This document shows positions 9,567 through 19,591 of a stretch of 64,000 nt of DNA, piece after piece. The notes under the pieces are model-generated. The model saw only the letters and a list, made by a program, of their open reading frames with translations. It ran no database searches and was not told the DNA's origin. Source of the stretch: RPQJ01 sp963712815. Its GTDB lineage: Bacteria; Pseudomonadota; Gammaproteobacteria; Steroidobacterales; Steroidobacteraceae. Position 1 is the first letter of the stretch, and each line of letters starts with the position of its first letter. Made by a program: the position numbers and the translations under genes. Location of the stretch: the NCBI GenBank assembly GCA_963712815.1, contig CAVQJL010000005.1, positions 124,001-188,000 of the forward strand, in the 5' to 3' direction.

Positions 9567-10813
9567 AGATCCTGCACGTGCTGGACCACTCCCTGCCGAT
9601 CTCGGACGGTTATGCATTCCGCAGCGATGCAATCCTGCGCGGGCAGCGCGAGCTCGGCTGGGAGACCGTGCAGGTGACCGGACCGAAGCATCAGCCGTTC
9701 ACCGGCGCGGTCGAGACTGCGGCGGGTCTCGAGTACCGACGCACGGCGTCGTCGTCGGGCTGGCTGCAGTCGCTGCCGGCGGGGGACCAGCTCGCGGTGA
9801 TCACCGACCTGCGCCGGCACCTCCGCGCGATCGTCTCCCGGGAGCGGCCGGACATCGTCCAGGCTCATTCGCCCTGCCTCAATGCGCTCGCCGCGACGTC
9901 GCTCGGCGTTCCGCTGGTGTACGAGCTGCGCTCGTCCTGGGAGGATGCGGCGGTCAGTTCGGGTACGACGACCGAAGGCAGCCTGCGCTACCGCGCCTCG
10001 CGATGGCTCGAGACCCATGCGCTGCGGCGGGCGGATGCAGTGACCACGATCTGCGAGGGGCTGCGGCAGGACGTCATTGCGCGCGGGGTGCCGGCCGATC
10101 GCGTCACCGTGGTGCCGAACGCAGTGGATCCGCAGGCCCTGCTGGCGACCCGGTCCGCGGCGGGTGCGGCCGAGGCGGCGCGGGCGAGGCACGGGCTCGG
10201 CGACGCCTATGTGCTCGGCTTCATCGGGTCCTTCTTCGCGTGGGAGGGCCTGCCGCTGCTGCTCGAGGCGCTGCCACGCGTGCTGTCCAGGCGCCCCGAC
10301 ACCCGGGTCCTGCTGGTCGGGGGCGGGGCGCAGGATGCCCTGTTGCGCCGGCTGACCGAGCAACTGGGACTCACGGAGCACGTCGTCTTCGCCGGGCAGG
10401 TTCCGCATCGCGACGTGGCTGATCTCTACGAGGCCATCGACCTGCTCGTGTACCCTCGGTTGCCGATGCGACTCACCGACATGGTCACCCCGTTGAAGCC
10501 GCTCGAGGCCATGGCGCTCGGCAAGCTGTTCGTGGCCTCCGACGTTGGTGGCCACAAGGAACTGGTCCGCGACCGCGAGACGGGCGTGCTGTTCGAGGCG
10601 GGTAGCCGAGACGCATTGGCGGCCGCGATTCTCGAGGTCATCGAGAGTGCCGTTCTACAGTCTCAGTTGCGAGAAAACGGTCCGAGATTCATCGAGCGCG
10701 AACGCACATGGGATCGGATCGTGCCGCTATATCGCGAGGTCTACGAACGGGTGCTAGGACGCTCGATTGAGCCAGTCGTCAACCAGACGCGGCAGGGCGC
10801 GGGCGCATCATGA
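9563..10813 (+). CDS. Exosortase A-associated GT4 glycosyltransferase (TIGR04063 type)
   Basis: GT-B glycosyltransferase, 416 residues, start ATG 9563 overlapping the previous TGA (ATGA). The N-terminus MKILHVLDHSLPISDGYAFR and the block PLVYELRSSWEDAAV are characteristic of the exosortase A-associated Daro_2409-like family; further on are VVPNAVDPQAL, GFIGSFFAWEGLPLLLEALP and KPLEAMALGKLFVASDVGGH. It should act on the cytoplasmic face in EPS repeat assembly. The 3' end overlaps the following deacetylase start (10810) by 4 bases. Confidence 0.87.
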   Translation: MKILHVLDHSLPISDGYAFRSDAILRGQRELGWETVQVTGPKHQPFTGAVETAAGLEYRRTASSSGWLQSLPAGDQLAVITDLRRHLRAIVSRERPDIVQAHSPCLNALAATSLGVPLVYELRSSWEDAAVSSGTTTEGSLRYRASRWLETHALRRADAVTTICEGLRQDVIARGVPADRVTVVPNAVDPQALLATRSAAGAAEAARARHGLGDAYVLGFIGSFFAWEGLPLLLEALPRVLSRRPDTRVLLVGGGAQDALLRRLTEQLGLTEHVVFAGQVPHRDVADLYEAIDLLVYPRLPMRLTDMVTPLKPLEAMALGKLFVASDVGGHKELVRDRETGVLFEAGSRDALAAAILEVIESAVLQSQLRENGPRFIERERTWDRIVPLYREVYERVLGRSIEPVVNQTRQGAGAS

Positions 10814-11802
10814 AGTCCCTGTCATCCGCTGAGGCCACCCTGTTCCGGGCCGCCGGTACGCTGACCTCTACCGTCGGTCGTGGGGGCCGTGGCCTGCTGG
10901 TGCTGATCTACCATCGAGTGCTCGATGACCCGGATGTGATGTGGCCGGACACTATTCGTGCGCCGCAGTTCGCGGCCCAAATGGATCTCCTGGCAGAGTG
11001 TTTCAACGTGCTGCCGCTGTCGGAGGCTCTGACGCGACTGCAGTCCAGGTCGTTGCCGCCACGGGCCGTAAGCGTGACTTTCGACGACGGCTACGCGGAC
11101 AATCTCACGGTTGCTGCGCCGATCATGCGCGAGCGCGGAGTGCGGGCCACGGTGTTCATCGCCACTGATTACCTCGATGGTGGCATCATGTTCAACGACG
11201 CGATCGCCGAGGCCATGCGGCGTGCGCCAGCGGCGACTCGATCTCTCGGATCTCGGTCTCGGCCTGCTGCAGTTGCCCGACGTCCTCGCGCGCCGCGCCG
11301 CCATCCGCGCGGCTGGTCGCCGAACTCAAGTACCGGCCGGCGAGGAGCGCGCGACCGCTGGCAGCCGAGATCTTTCGTCGCGCGGGCGACGCCGCCGCGC
11401 GACCTGATGCTGACTACGCGGGCAGGTGAGGTCGCTGCGCGACGCCGGAGTCGAGATTGGCGCGCACACGGCGACCCACCCGATCCTGACTCGTCTGTCG
11501 GCCGAGGTCGCGCGAGAGGACATCGCTCGCAGCCGACGGTACTCGAGGGCATCCTCGGCGATCCGGTTCGGCTGTTCGCCTACCCAAACGGCCGGCCCGG
11601 CGAGGACTACGATTCGCGCCACGTGGCGATCGTGCGCGAGCTCGGTTTCAGGCCGCGCTGTCCACCGCCTGGGGCGCGGTCCACGCCGGGCTGCGACCGG
11701 TTCCAGGTGCCGCGCGTTGCGCCCTGGGACGACTCGCCGCGGCGTTACGCAGCGCGCCTCGTGAAGAGCTACCTGCAACGGAGCTTCGCCCGCGCTGCCT
11801 GA
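10810..11802 (+). pseudogene. Polysaccharide deacetylase, reading frame broken several times
   Basis: The first 135 residues are intact: LLVLIYHRVLDDP and VTFDDGYADN are the NodB metal/catalytic region, followed by GVRATVFIATDYL. After about 11235 the coding signal hops between frames: LGLGLLQLPDVLARRAAIRA is in one frame, RDAGVEIGAHTATHPILTRL (second metal motif HTATH) in another, GDPVRLFAYPNGRPGEDYDS back in the first, and CDRFQVPRVAPWDDS ends it. At least five shifts are needed within roughly 450 bases (about 11235, 11320, 11425, 11540 and 11665). The protein logic is preserved throughout, so base-calling indels are more likely than decay. Start ATG 10810 overlaps the upstream gene. Confidence 0.75.
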
Positions 11803-11890
11803 ACCGTGAATCCCATCGTCGAGGTGGCGGCGGACATGCGCCACGCTGTCCGGTGAACCGCATTCGAACACTTGCAGCAATGGAACCCGC

Positions 11891-13070
11891 ATGACCGACC
11901 TGATCACCCGAATCAAGCAGCAACTCCTCCTGCCGGCGGAGGCGAAGCGCGCCATCCGCCGCGACCGGGTTCCGGTGGCGTCGCGGCCGGATCCGGGCAT
12001 CGACGCGGTGGTCGAGGCCGGCCTGCGATGGCTCGGCGTCGCGCAGGACCAATCCGCCTCGCAGGACGGCGGCGTGGCGCGCCACTACAGCGTGGTCTCC
12101 GGCTGGGGCACGTCCTACCCCGAGACCACCGGCTACATCGTGCCGACCTGCATCCACTTCGCCCGCGCGCTCGGGCGTCCTGAACTCGACGTACGCGCCC
12201 GCCGCATGCTCGACTGGCTGGTCTCGATCCAGATGCCGGGCGGCGGATTCCAGGGCGGCATGATCACTGCGACGCCGAAGGTGCCGGTGACCTTCAACAC
12301 CGGCCAGATCCTGATGGGCCTCGCGGCGGGCACCGCAGCCTACGGCGACACGTATGCTCCGGCGATGCGCGAGGCGGCCGACTGGCTCGCGACGACCATC
12401 GATCCCGACGGCTGCTGGCGCAAGCACGCCACGCCCTTCGCGAAGCGCGGCGAGAAGGCCTACGAAACGCACGTCACCTGGGGACTGCTCGAGGCGCTGC
12501 GGGTCGAGCGGCAATGCCGCCTGGGAGCAGGCTGCCCGCATGAACATCGACTGGGCGATCGGCAAGCAGCAGGCGAACGGCTGGGTGGCCGACTGCTGCC
12601 TCACGCTTCCGGCCACGCCCCTGACGCATACGCTCGGCTACTACCTGCGCGGACTCCTCGAGGCCTTCGAGTACTTCCAGGACGAGCGCTACCTCGCGGC
12701 CACGCGGCGGACGGCGGACGGCCTGCTCGGGGCGCTCCGGCCGGACGGCTGGCTGCCCGGGCGGCTCGCGAGCGACTGGAGCGCTGCCGTGGACTGGGTG
12801 TGCCTGACGGGCTCGGTGCAGATCGCGCACACCTGGCTGCGCCTGTACCAGCTCACCGGCGAGGAGCAGTACCTGCGGGCCGGCCGGCTCGCCAATGGCT
12901 TCGTACGCCGCACGGTGCTCCTCGAGGGCCCCGAGCAGGCGGTCGGCGCGGTGCAGGGCTCGTACCCCATCTCGGGGCTCTACGGCCAGTGGGAGTACCT
13001 CAACTGGGCCTGCAAGTTCATGCTCGACTCGTTGTGGCTCGAGAAACAGGTGGAGCAGGGGAGGAACTGA
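11891..13070 (+). pseudogene. Alpha/alpha-toroid (prenyltransferase/cyclase-like) protein, one frameshift; copy 1
   Basis: About 392 residues if repaired. Repeating helical hairpins with GWGTSYPETTGYIVPT, DWLVSIQMPGGGFQGG, DWLATTIDPDGCWRKHATPF and QQANGWVADCC resemble the alpha/alpha barrel of terpene-cyclase- or glycosidase-like proteins often found in O-antigen and EPS loci. No catalytic motif proves a reaction. The frame is lost near 12515, where an extra base in GAGCGGCAATG separates ...EALRVE from NAAWEQAARMNIDW. The intact paralog at 49517-50695 shows the correct reading. The stop lies one base before the AAC(3)-like start, the same TGACATG junction as in copy 2. ATG 11891 is supported by the paralog N-terminus. 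Confidence 0.78.
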
Positions 13071-13071
13071 C

Positions 13072-14022
13072 ATGCTCAAGAAGATCGGCAAGTCGCTCCG
13101 TGACCAGGCCAAAGGTGCGATCAAGGAGGCGAAGCTGATCGCCCGCAGCCACACCGAATCGCGCTTCGGGCGCGAGGAACTGGCACAGGGCTTTCGCAGC
13201 CTCGGTCTCGTGCCCGGCGACGCCGTCTTCGTGCACTCGTCGCTCAAGAGCCTCGGCTACGTCGAGGGCGGTCCCATCGCCGTGTTCGAGGCGCTGTGGG
13301 ACGCGATCGGGCCGGACGGCACGATGATCGTGCCGACGTACTACCTGCCCGGCGGCACGATCGCCAACGCCGCCAAGGATCCGGAGTACATTTTCGACCC
13401 GACGGTGCACGGCTCGAACCTGGGCGCGCTGCCCTCGGCGTTTCTGACCTTCCCGGGCGTCAGGCGCAGCCTGCACCCGACGCACTCCGTCTCGGCCGTG
13501 GGCCGACACGCCGACTACGTCACGGCCGACCACCACAAGGCCGCGTCGGTGTTCGGCGAGGGCTCGCCCTGGCAGCGGTTCATCGAACTCGACGGCAAGC
13601 TGCTCGGCGTCGGCATCAGCATGGGGCCGGTGACCTTCTACCACCGGCTCGAGGACGAAATGGGCGAGGCCTTCCCGCTCCCGGTGAAGCGGCCCGAGAC
13701 GCATCGCATGCGCTGTCGCGACGCGGCGGGCGTCGTGCACGAGGTGCCGGTGCGCGCCTTCGAGGTCGAGTACATGCATCGGCGCATCGACAATCCCGCG
13801 CGGAAGGACGTCCGCGATTACTTCTGGCGCGAGTTCATGGCTGCCGGCCTGATGCACACCGGACAGGTTGGCGCAGCACGCTGCTGGTGGATCCAGTCGC
13901 AGGCCTTCCACGCGCACCTCACGAAACTGGCGGCGGAGGGCATCACCATTTACGCGAGCCCGGAGGACATGGAGCGACGCGGCTGGCCGTCGTTGCAGGC
14001 GGGCAATCCACCGCCGGCGTGA
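13072..14022 (+). CDS. AAC(3)-family N-acetyltransferase, copy 1
   Basis: Acetyl-CoA-dependent N-acetyltransferase of the aminoglycoside 3-N-acetyltransferase superfamily, 316 residues. VFVHSSLKSLGYVEGG, GTMIVPTYYLP and HPTHSVSAVGRHA (with the conserved THS/His region) mark the fold. Inside an EPS cluster the acceptor is most plausibly an amino sugar of the repeat unit, not an antibiotic. A strong Shine-Dalgarno (GGGGAGGAA, 13058-13066) precedes ATG 13072. A close paralog of identical length lies at 48565-49515, also immediately downstream of a toroid gene. This copy is intact. Confidence 0.83.
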   Translation: MLKKIGKSLRDQAKGAIKEAKLIARSHTESRFGREELAQGFRSLGLVPGDAVFVHSSLKSLGYVEGGPIAVFEALWDAIGPDGTMIVPTYYLPGGTIANAAKDPEYIFDPTVHGSNLGALPSAFLTFPGVRRSLHPTHSVSAVGRHADYVTADHHKAASVFGEGSPWQRFIELDGKLLGVGISMGPVTFYHRLEDEMGEAFPLPVKRPETHRMRCRDAAGVVHEVPVRAFEVEYMHRRIDNPARKDVRDYFWREFMAAGLMHTGQVGAARCWWIQSQAFHAHLTKLAAEGITIYASPEDMERRGWPSLQAGNPPPA

Positions 14023-14052
14023 GATGCCGGATGTCCGGACGTCTGTGTCGGT

Positions 14053-14647
14053 TCAGAGCGCGCGCCGATGCATGACCGTCCGGCCCAGGCGACGCGTGCA
14101 GCCGAGTTCCATCCACGGGACCATGCCTGAGCCGTCTTTCGCACGGGTGGCAGCGAGGTTGCGCGGCTCGATCGCCGTGTAGACCGCCTGAGCGCCGAAC
14201 TCGATGAACGCGTCTGCGATGCGGGCCTGGGTCACGAGTCCGTTGTAGCCGCGGCCCCGGGCGGCGGGATGCGTGTAGGCGTTGTAAATGACCGCCGCCC
14301 CGGGCGGATAGCGCAGTTCCTGTCCGACCGCCGACAACCACGAAGCTTCCTGCCGGGGCACCAGCCAGCCGTAGCTCAGCAACCGCTCGTCATCGGCGAT
14401 CGTGTAGACGCGCTCCCCTTGCGACAGCCGCTCGGCGGCCGTGGCGAGGAACGTCTCGCGCGTCAGCCAGTGCTCGGTGACCTCGAATTTCTCGAGGTGG
14501 CTCCAGTCGTCGCGGTGCACGGGGCCCGCCGGGTCCGGACGGGCTGGCTCGGCCGGGCGGACGGTCCTCAATATCACCAGCCGGCGATCGCTGTGGATCC
14601 AGCGGGCGAGGGCCGTGTTTCGCAGCCGCGCGTTCAGCGATTGCCAC
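14053..14647 (-). CDS. GNAT-family N-acetyltransferase
   Basis: GCN5-related acetyltransferase of about 195 residues. VYTIADDERLLSYGWLV, AVIYNAYTHPAARGRGYNG (the RxxGxG/Y acetyl-CoA loop) and a late AIEPRNLAATR block support the fold. No ATG lies in frame near the expected N-terminus. GTG at 14647 followed by an apparent extra G would give a natural start MQSLNARLRNTALARW, so the first codons probably contain a one-base insertion; the start is therefore uncertain. The stop is 30 bases from the end of the convergent AAC(3) gene. It may acylate a sugar or amino acid of the EPS; the substrate is unknown. Confidence 0.6.
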
Positions 14648-14796
14648 GAGATCTGCGGGCGATGCCCGCGCGGGCTGCGTTCATGTCGGGTGGGGCGCTG
14701 CAGTGTGCGGTGCGTCGGACGGGATGTGCAATTGAACCACGCGCGGGTCGAAGCCGCATCACACCCTCGAGCCGGGCCTTCCAATATCATTCGACC

Positions 14797-16004
14797 ATGG
14801 AATCGCACCCTGCCGCCGCTTCGAGAGCCGGGATGGACGTCCTCGTTTCGGACGTCCATGCGCTCGGCATGCTCGGGGTCGTCCGCTCGCTGGGGCGAGC
14901 CGGCTACCGCACGCACGGATATTCGGCCGACCCCGGTGCGCTGGGACTGCGGTCGCGCTACAACCGCAACCCGTTGGTCGTCCCGCGTTACGACGATCCG
15001 GCATTCCTGCCGTGGCTTCGGGACTACGTGCAGAGGTATCGCATCCGGGCCCTGGTCCCGACGGAAGGCTGCCTGCTGGCGCTGCGGCCCGTGATCGCCG
15101 AGTTCGCCCACCTCCTGCCGCTGGCGCCGGGTCCGGCGGTGATCTACCGCTGCCTGTCGAAGTTCGACGTGCTGGACGCGTTCCTGCGCGAATCTCCCGG
15201 CGGTGCGCTGCGCAAGCACCTGCCATCCACGGTGCTGCTCAGGCCGTCCGATCAGCCCGTGCTGCTCAGCGGCTCGCTGAACTCGAGCCGCCCGTCTGGG
15301 TAAAGGGCGATGCGGTTCACGAGCGCCGGGGCGGCGATGCCGTCGTGCGTCGCTGCGACACGCATGCCGAAGCGGCGCAGGTTGCCGCGGCACTGCTCGA
15401 CCGGTACGAGGCGGTACTCGCGCAGGGCAACGCGAGTTCGCCAGTACAGGCGGGTGCGAACGTACTGCTTGACGACGGCGAGGTCGTCGCCGCGTCGATG
15501 ATGCTGTCGCTGCACGACAGCCCGCACACCGGGGGTACGAGCGGCTTGCGCAGGAGCTGGTGGCACGAAGCCATGCACGAGGATGCCGTCGCCAGGTTGC
15601 GTCACCTCGGCTGGCAGGGCGTGGCGATGGTCGAGTACAAGTGGGATCCGCGCAGCGACGCCTTCGAGTTCATCGAGGTGAACTCGCGATTCTGGGCCGG
15701 CCTGCACCTCGACCTCGCCTCGGGCGTGGACTATCCGCGCCTGCTCCTCGACCGAGCTCTCGGTATCGAGCGTGCTGCGCCAGCGCGCGGACGCACCGGG
15801 GTGGTGACTCGCTGGACCCTCCCGACGGATCTTGGTCACACGCTGTCGCGGATGCGTGACGCCGGGCTGCCGGCCTGGAATCGCGCCAGCGCACCGCTGG
15901 AGTTCCTTTGGAACTTCCTCGCGCCGGGAGTCCGCGACGACCTTCGCTACCCGGGTGATGCAGCGCTCTACTGGCGCCAGTGGCGCAATTTCCTGCGGTC
16001 CTAG
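14797..16004 (+). pseudogene. ATP-grasp family ligase (COG3919-like), one frameshift
   Basis: ATP-grasp carboxylate-amine or carboxylate-thiol ligase-like protein of about 400 residues. The N-terminal pre-grasp part reads MDVLVSDVHALGMLGVVRSL and IRALVPTEGCLLAL from ATG 14797. The frame closes at 15301-15303; the ATP-binding continuation (VWVKGDAVHE, GVAMVEYKWDPRSDAFEFIEVNSRFWAGLHLDLA) is in another frame ending at 16004. A single shift near 15275, such as a lost G giving ELEPPVWVKGD, restores one gene. The FIEVNSRFW block contains the Glu/Asn metal ligands of ATP-grasp enzymes. It converges on the TolB-like gene and shares the bases CTAG for both stops. Confidence 0.72.
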
Positions 16005-16942
16005 CCCTGTCTCGAGTCGCAGACCAGCCAGCGTTCGGCCGCGTCGAACGTTCCGTGGGACGCGCTCGTTAGTCCGGGCGTATCGAGTCGCTGCAAGTCC
16101 CCGCTCGGGAGATCGACCCGCCACAGCGCCGGTGCAGTTGCGCCACGTTCGAGTGCATGCACGAGCAGCGCGCGGCCTTCGCTGCACCAGAAGGGACCGT
16201 GGCTCCAGGCGAATCGCCCGGTCCAGCCGACGGACAGTTCCTCGCCGGTCGACAGCTCACGGAGCCGGACCTGGTGGGAGCGATCGGATGCCGACGTGAA
16301 GTAGGCGAGCACCCTGCCGTCCGGCGACACGCAGGGGCGGTAATCGGGTCCGGCACCGTCCGTCAGTTGCGTGAGGCCGCTGCCGTCGGCCTCGACGCGC
16401 CAAAGGTTCAGCCGGCCCGAGCGGTTGGAGACGAAAACGACGGCGCCTCCATCGGGTGTCACGGCGGGCCGCTCGTCGGTGCAGGACCCGTCCGTCAGGG
16501 GCGAGACCTCGCCAGTGCGCGTGTCCAGCCAGCACAGTCGCGACGGCGCGCGGTCCGCCGAGAACTGACGGCTCGCATCCCAGCTCGTCGCCGGCGAGGC
16601 GAAGTGAACGAGCCGCACTCCATCGGGATGCCAGTAGGGATGGCCCTGCATGCCGTCGTGCACCGGCGCCCGTATGGGTGCAGGTTCACCGTCCAAACTG
16701 GAGACCCAGATGCGCGGAGCATCGTCTCCGTGTCCCACGCCCCAGTAGGCGGCCCGGCTCCCGCAGCGCGAGACCATGGGCTGCGTGAAGTCGCCGGCCG
16801 GCGACAGGCGGCGCAGCGACCCTGAGACGGGGCGACCGTCGCGCAGCACAAGGGCGTAGACGGCGCTGTCGCGGCGTGGCCGGCGAGCCGCTTCCGTGCG
16901 CTTGGCCGGGCGCCCGAGCAACCGCCGCAGCAACTCACGCAT
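16001..16942 (-). CDS. TolB/PD40-type beta-propeller protein
   Basis: Protein of 313 residues built of WD40-like (PD40) repeats: ERPAVTPDGGAVVFVSNRSG and YRPCVSPDGRVLAYFTSA are two clear blades, each with the DG..(A/V)xF/Y signature; more degenerate blades occupy residues 40-110 and 215-300. No signal peptide is evident after the start MRELLRRLLGRPAKR, so it appears cytosolic or peripheral. ATG 16942 overlaps the stop of the upstream sulfotransferase (ATGA), which links the two in one operon. The C-terminal blade ends FDAAERWLVCDSRQG. Its ligand is unknown; it could be a scaffold or sensor for the EPS-modifying enzymes. Confidence 0.72.
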   Translation of the reverse strand: MRELLRRLLGRPAKRTEAARRPRRDSAVYALVLRDGRPVSGSLRRLSPAGDFTQPMVSRCGSRAAYWGVGHGDDAPRIWVSSLDGEPAPIRAPVHDGMQGHPYWHPDGVRLVHFASPATSWDASRQFSADRAPSRLCWLDTRTGEVSPLTDGSCTDERPAVTPDGGAVVFVSNRSGRLNLWRVEADGSGLTQLTDGAGPDYRPCVSPDGRVLAYFTSASDRSHQVRLRELSTGEELSVGWTGRFAWSHGPFWCSEGRALLVHALERGATAPALWRVDLPSGDLQRLDTPGLTSASHGTFDAAERWLVCDSRQG

Positions 16943-17841
16943 CAGGACTCGCCGTGCAGGGTCGTCCACTCCGGGAACCGTCGCCCGAGCAGTTTCTCGA
17001 GCGCCAGGACCTGTGGTCGCTGGATCGGCCGGAGATATCGGCGCGCAGCGGCTGGATCCACGCTGCGGCGCTCCACCGGCTTCTCGGAGAAGCGACGACC
17101 GAATCCGCGCAACGACGCAGGCACCATCGGACCGAGCGCATTCCAGAGCGACGAGTGCCGGAACCGATGCAGCACGCCGCTGCCGCTCACCTGCGTCACG
17201 ACGTCGGGCGTCTCGTTCGCGCGCTCGTCGAGGTTCGGGGCCCGAAAGGTGTCGTTCACGCCGAGCCAGCGGTAGACGTTGGCCATCGTGGCATCGGGCT
17301 CGGCGGCGAGCGTCTCGGTCGTGATCGCCAGCACGCGTTCGGGCCCGAACAGTGACAGGTACGGACGAAGCTGCAGCGCGTAGTCGCTGGTCGCCACGTA
17401 GTCCGGGTCTTCGCGGATCGCGGTGACGAGGTCTCGCCGCTCGCCGAAGAAGCGGACCATGTACCAGTAGTGGCTGATGGTGCGGGCGACCGGATCGCGC
17501 AGGATGAACAGGATGCGCGCCTGCGGGTTGAACGCGTGGATCTTGTCGGCAACGCCCGCGACCCGCGGCAGCCGGGCATAGTTGGCGCTCGCCTCGCCGA
17601 CCACGGGACGGTCGCCGGCACCCTCGAACAGCTCGAGGTAATAGTCTTCGCCCCGCCAGAAGCCGCGCTGCTCGACGCCCGGCAGTACGTCGAGGAGCTG
17701 CTCTCGGGTGAGGAAATACGTCGGCTCCTTGGGGTCGGAGGTCATGAAGATCTCGGGATGGGTACCGAGGTAGCGCGCCAGCGAGGTGGTGCCCGCCTTC
17801 ATGGAGCCGACGACGAACAGGTTGGGGCTGCGCTTGCTCAT
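16942..17841 (-). CDS. Sulfotransferase
   Basis: PAPS-dependent sulfotransferase, 299 residues, intact. LFVVGSMKAGTTSLARYL is the 5'-phosphosulfate loop, KEPTYFL follows, and ILFILRDPVARTISHYWYMV is the 3'-phosphate-binding motif with Arg and Ser. The C-terminal part (LDERANETPDVV, SEKPVERRSVDPAAARRYL) resembles heparan-sulfate-type bacterial enzymes. It is expected to sulfate a hydroxyl of the exopolysaccharide. Start ATG 17841 overlaps the end of the Asn-synthase-like gene (stop 17838) and its stop overlaps the propeller start, making a three-gene minus-strand operon. Confidence 0.87.
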   Translation of the reverse strand: MSKRSPNLFVVGSMKAGTTSLARYLGTHPEIFMTSDPKEPTYFLTREQLLDVLPGVEQRGFWRGEDYYLELFEGAGDRPVVGEASANYARLPRVAGVADKIHAFNPQARILFILRDPVARTISHYWYMVRFFGERRDLVTAIREDPDYVATSDYALQLRPYLSLFGPERVLAITTETLAAEPDATMANVYRWLGVNDTFRAPNLDERANETPDVVTQVSGSGVLHRFRHSSLWNALGPMVPASLRGFGRRFSEKPVERRSVDPAAARRYLRPIQRPQVLALEKLLGRRFPEWTTLHGES

Positions 17842-19591
17842 GTGGAGATCTCGTGTGCCTGGAACCACTGCTCGAGCATTGCGAGCACCCAGATGAACAC
17901 CCCGTAGTAGCGCGCGTCGTCGGCGCCGTGCAGGTGCAGCAGGCGGTCGAGGAAGCCGTCGCGAATGATGTGACGGCGTCTCAGGTCGCTCAGGTTCCCG
18001 AAGACGAGGTCGCGCAGTTCGCTCGACTGCTGCAGCCAGAGACCGAACGGCAGGCCGAAGCCGTGCTTCTTCTTGTGGATGATCTCGTCGGGCAGGTACC
18101 CCTGCATGGCCCGCTTGTAGAAATCCCGGAGCTTCGTGCCCGGCATCTTCATCCCGGGCGGAACCCGGCCGGACAGCTCGACCACGTCCGGGTGCAGCAT
18201 CGGGTACGAAACCGCGATCCCGCCCAGTTCGCACATCGTCTCGACCTTGCGCAGGTCGTTGTCCGCGAGCGTGAACTGCCAGTCGTAGCAAAGCAGCCGG
18301 TTGACGTTCGAGCGAGCCGGGGCCGAGCGGTACACGTCGCGCATGTGCTCGATCGGCCCGATTCGTCGCGACCGCGGCCAGGAAGTCCGGATGAGCACCT
18401 CGGCCATGCCGAGCTGGCGCATGAAGTTCCACGTCTCGAGTCGGTCCGGCAGCGGGACGCTGGCCTTGGCGACGTAGCCGCTGGCCCTTGCGGATCAGCC
18501 AGAACGTCAGGGCGGGGGGAATCGCCTTCAGGCCGGTCTCGAGCAACTTCTCGCGACGGCTGGCACCCGACCGTAGCGTTCGAAGATCTCCTGCTCCGCG
18601 TAACGCGAATTGCCCGCGAAGATCTCGTCACCGCCGTCGCCTGCGAGCAGGTGCGTCGACGCCGTGCCTGCGGGCCAGCTTCGCGCAGTAGTAGGCGGGC
18701 AGCGCGGAGGAATTGCCGAAGGGCTCGTCGTACGCTTCGGCAATGGAGGCGAAGCTCGCGACGATGTCATCCGCCGTGACTATCGTACTCGTGGCCCTCG
18801 CAGCCGAAGCGGCGATTGGCGATGCGCGCGTAGGAGAGCTCGTCGTAGTCGGGAAACCCGAAACCGATCGAGAACGTGCGGGCTGGGGCGGGCACGACCT
18901 CGCTCAGGACGCCGGCGACGGTCGAGCTGTCGAGGCCCCCGCTCAGGAAGGCGCCCGACGACCCGCCCGGATCGGCCGCGCGCACCGCGACGCGCAGCGA
19001 CTCGTGCAGTTCCCGCGCAAGGGCGGGGTAGTCGCCGGGCCGGTCCTCGACGAACTCGGGGTTCCAGTACCGGGAAAGTTTCAGCCGACCGTCCGCGTAT
19101 TCGGCGACGGTTGCCGCCGGGAGCTTTCGGACGCCCGCGAAGATCGAGCCCGGCGCGGGCACCATGTGGAAGAAGAGGTAATCGAGAACGGACTGCCGGT
19201 CGATGCGCGGCGTCGGGTCGAGGTGCCGTGCGACCGCCTCGGCAGAGGTCGAGAACACGAGTCCGCCCTCGGTCTCGGCATAGGCGAGTCGCTGGATCCC
19301 CATGCGGTCGATCGCGAGTACCGCAGACCGGCGGCCGGGTTCCACGATCGCAAGCGAGAAACCGCCGTGCAGCCCGTCGAGCAGCCGGACCCCGTCGCGC
19401 CGGTACGCGTCGAGGATCTCGCGGGCCATCGCCCCGTCGGCGGGCGCCTCGGGCCTGCCGCGCCAGAACGGGCGGCCCGCGAGCGCGACGACGACACCGT
19501 CCGCCTCGGCCGTCGCGGGGGCCTCGACCGCGGTGGCATTCCCTTGCGGCACTGACCCCGGAGGCGCCAGGACGCCAAAAAACCTCTGCAT
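17838..19591 (-). pseudogene. Asn-synthase-like protein lacking the glutaminase Cys; frame broken
   Basis: The N-terminal part from ATG 19591 reads MQRFFGVLAPPG, so the catalytic Cys2 of class II amidotransferases is absent, although the domain continues with LAIDRMGIQRLAYAE and VPAPGSIFAGVRKLP. The synthetase PP-loop is present (AFLSGGLDSSTVAGVLSE). After SHGG at 18767 the sequence changes frame: VTADDIVASFASIAEAYDEP, AGDGGDEIFAGNSRYAEQE, KAIPPALTFWLIRKGQ and MRQLGMAEVLIRTSWP are in different frames, needing about four shifts between 18480 and 18785. The C-terminal third (18422 to 17838) is open. Loss of Cys2 with retained synthetase motifs suggests use of ammonia or a beta-lactam-synthetase-like reaction, not glutamine hydrolysis. 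Confidence 0.7.

Noticed and set aside
13072..14022. Reading the AAC(3) homolog as an aminoglycoside resistance gene
   Set aside because: It is longer than typical resistance enzymes, is duplicated, and sits in the EPS locus next to a conserved partner; a sugar substrate fits better.
19551..19580. TGGCATTCCCTTGCGG as another sigma-54 promoter
   Set aside because: The spacer is one base short, the last position is G, and it lies inside a coding region on the antisense strand of the Asn-synthase-like gene.
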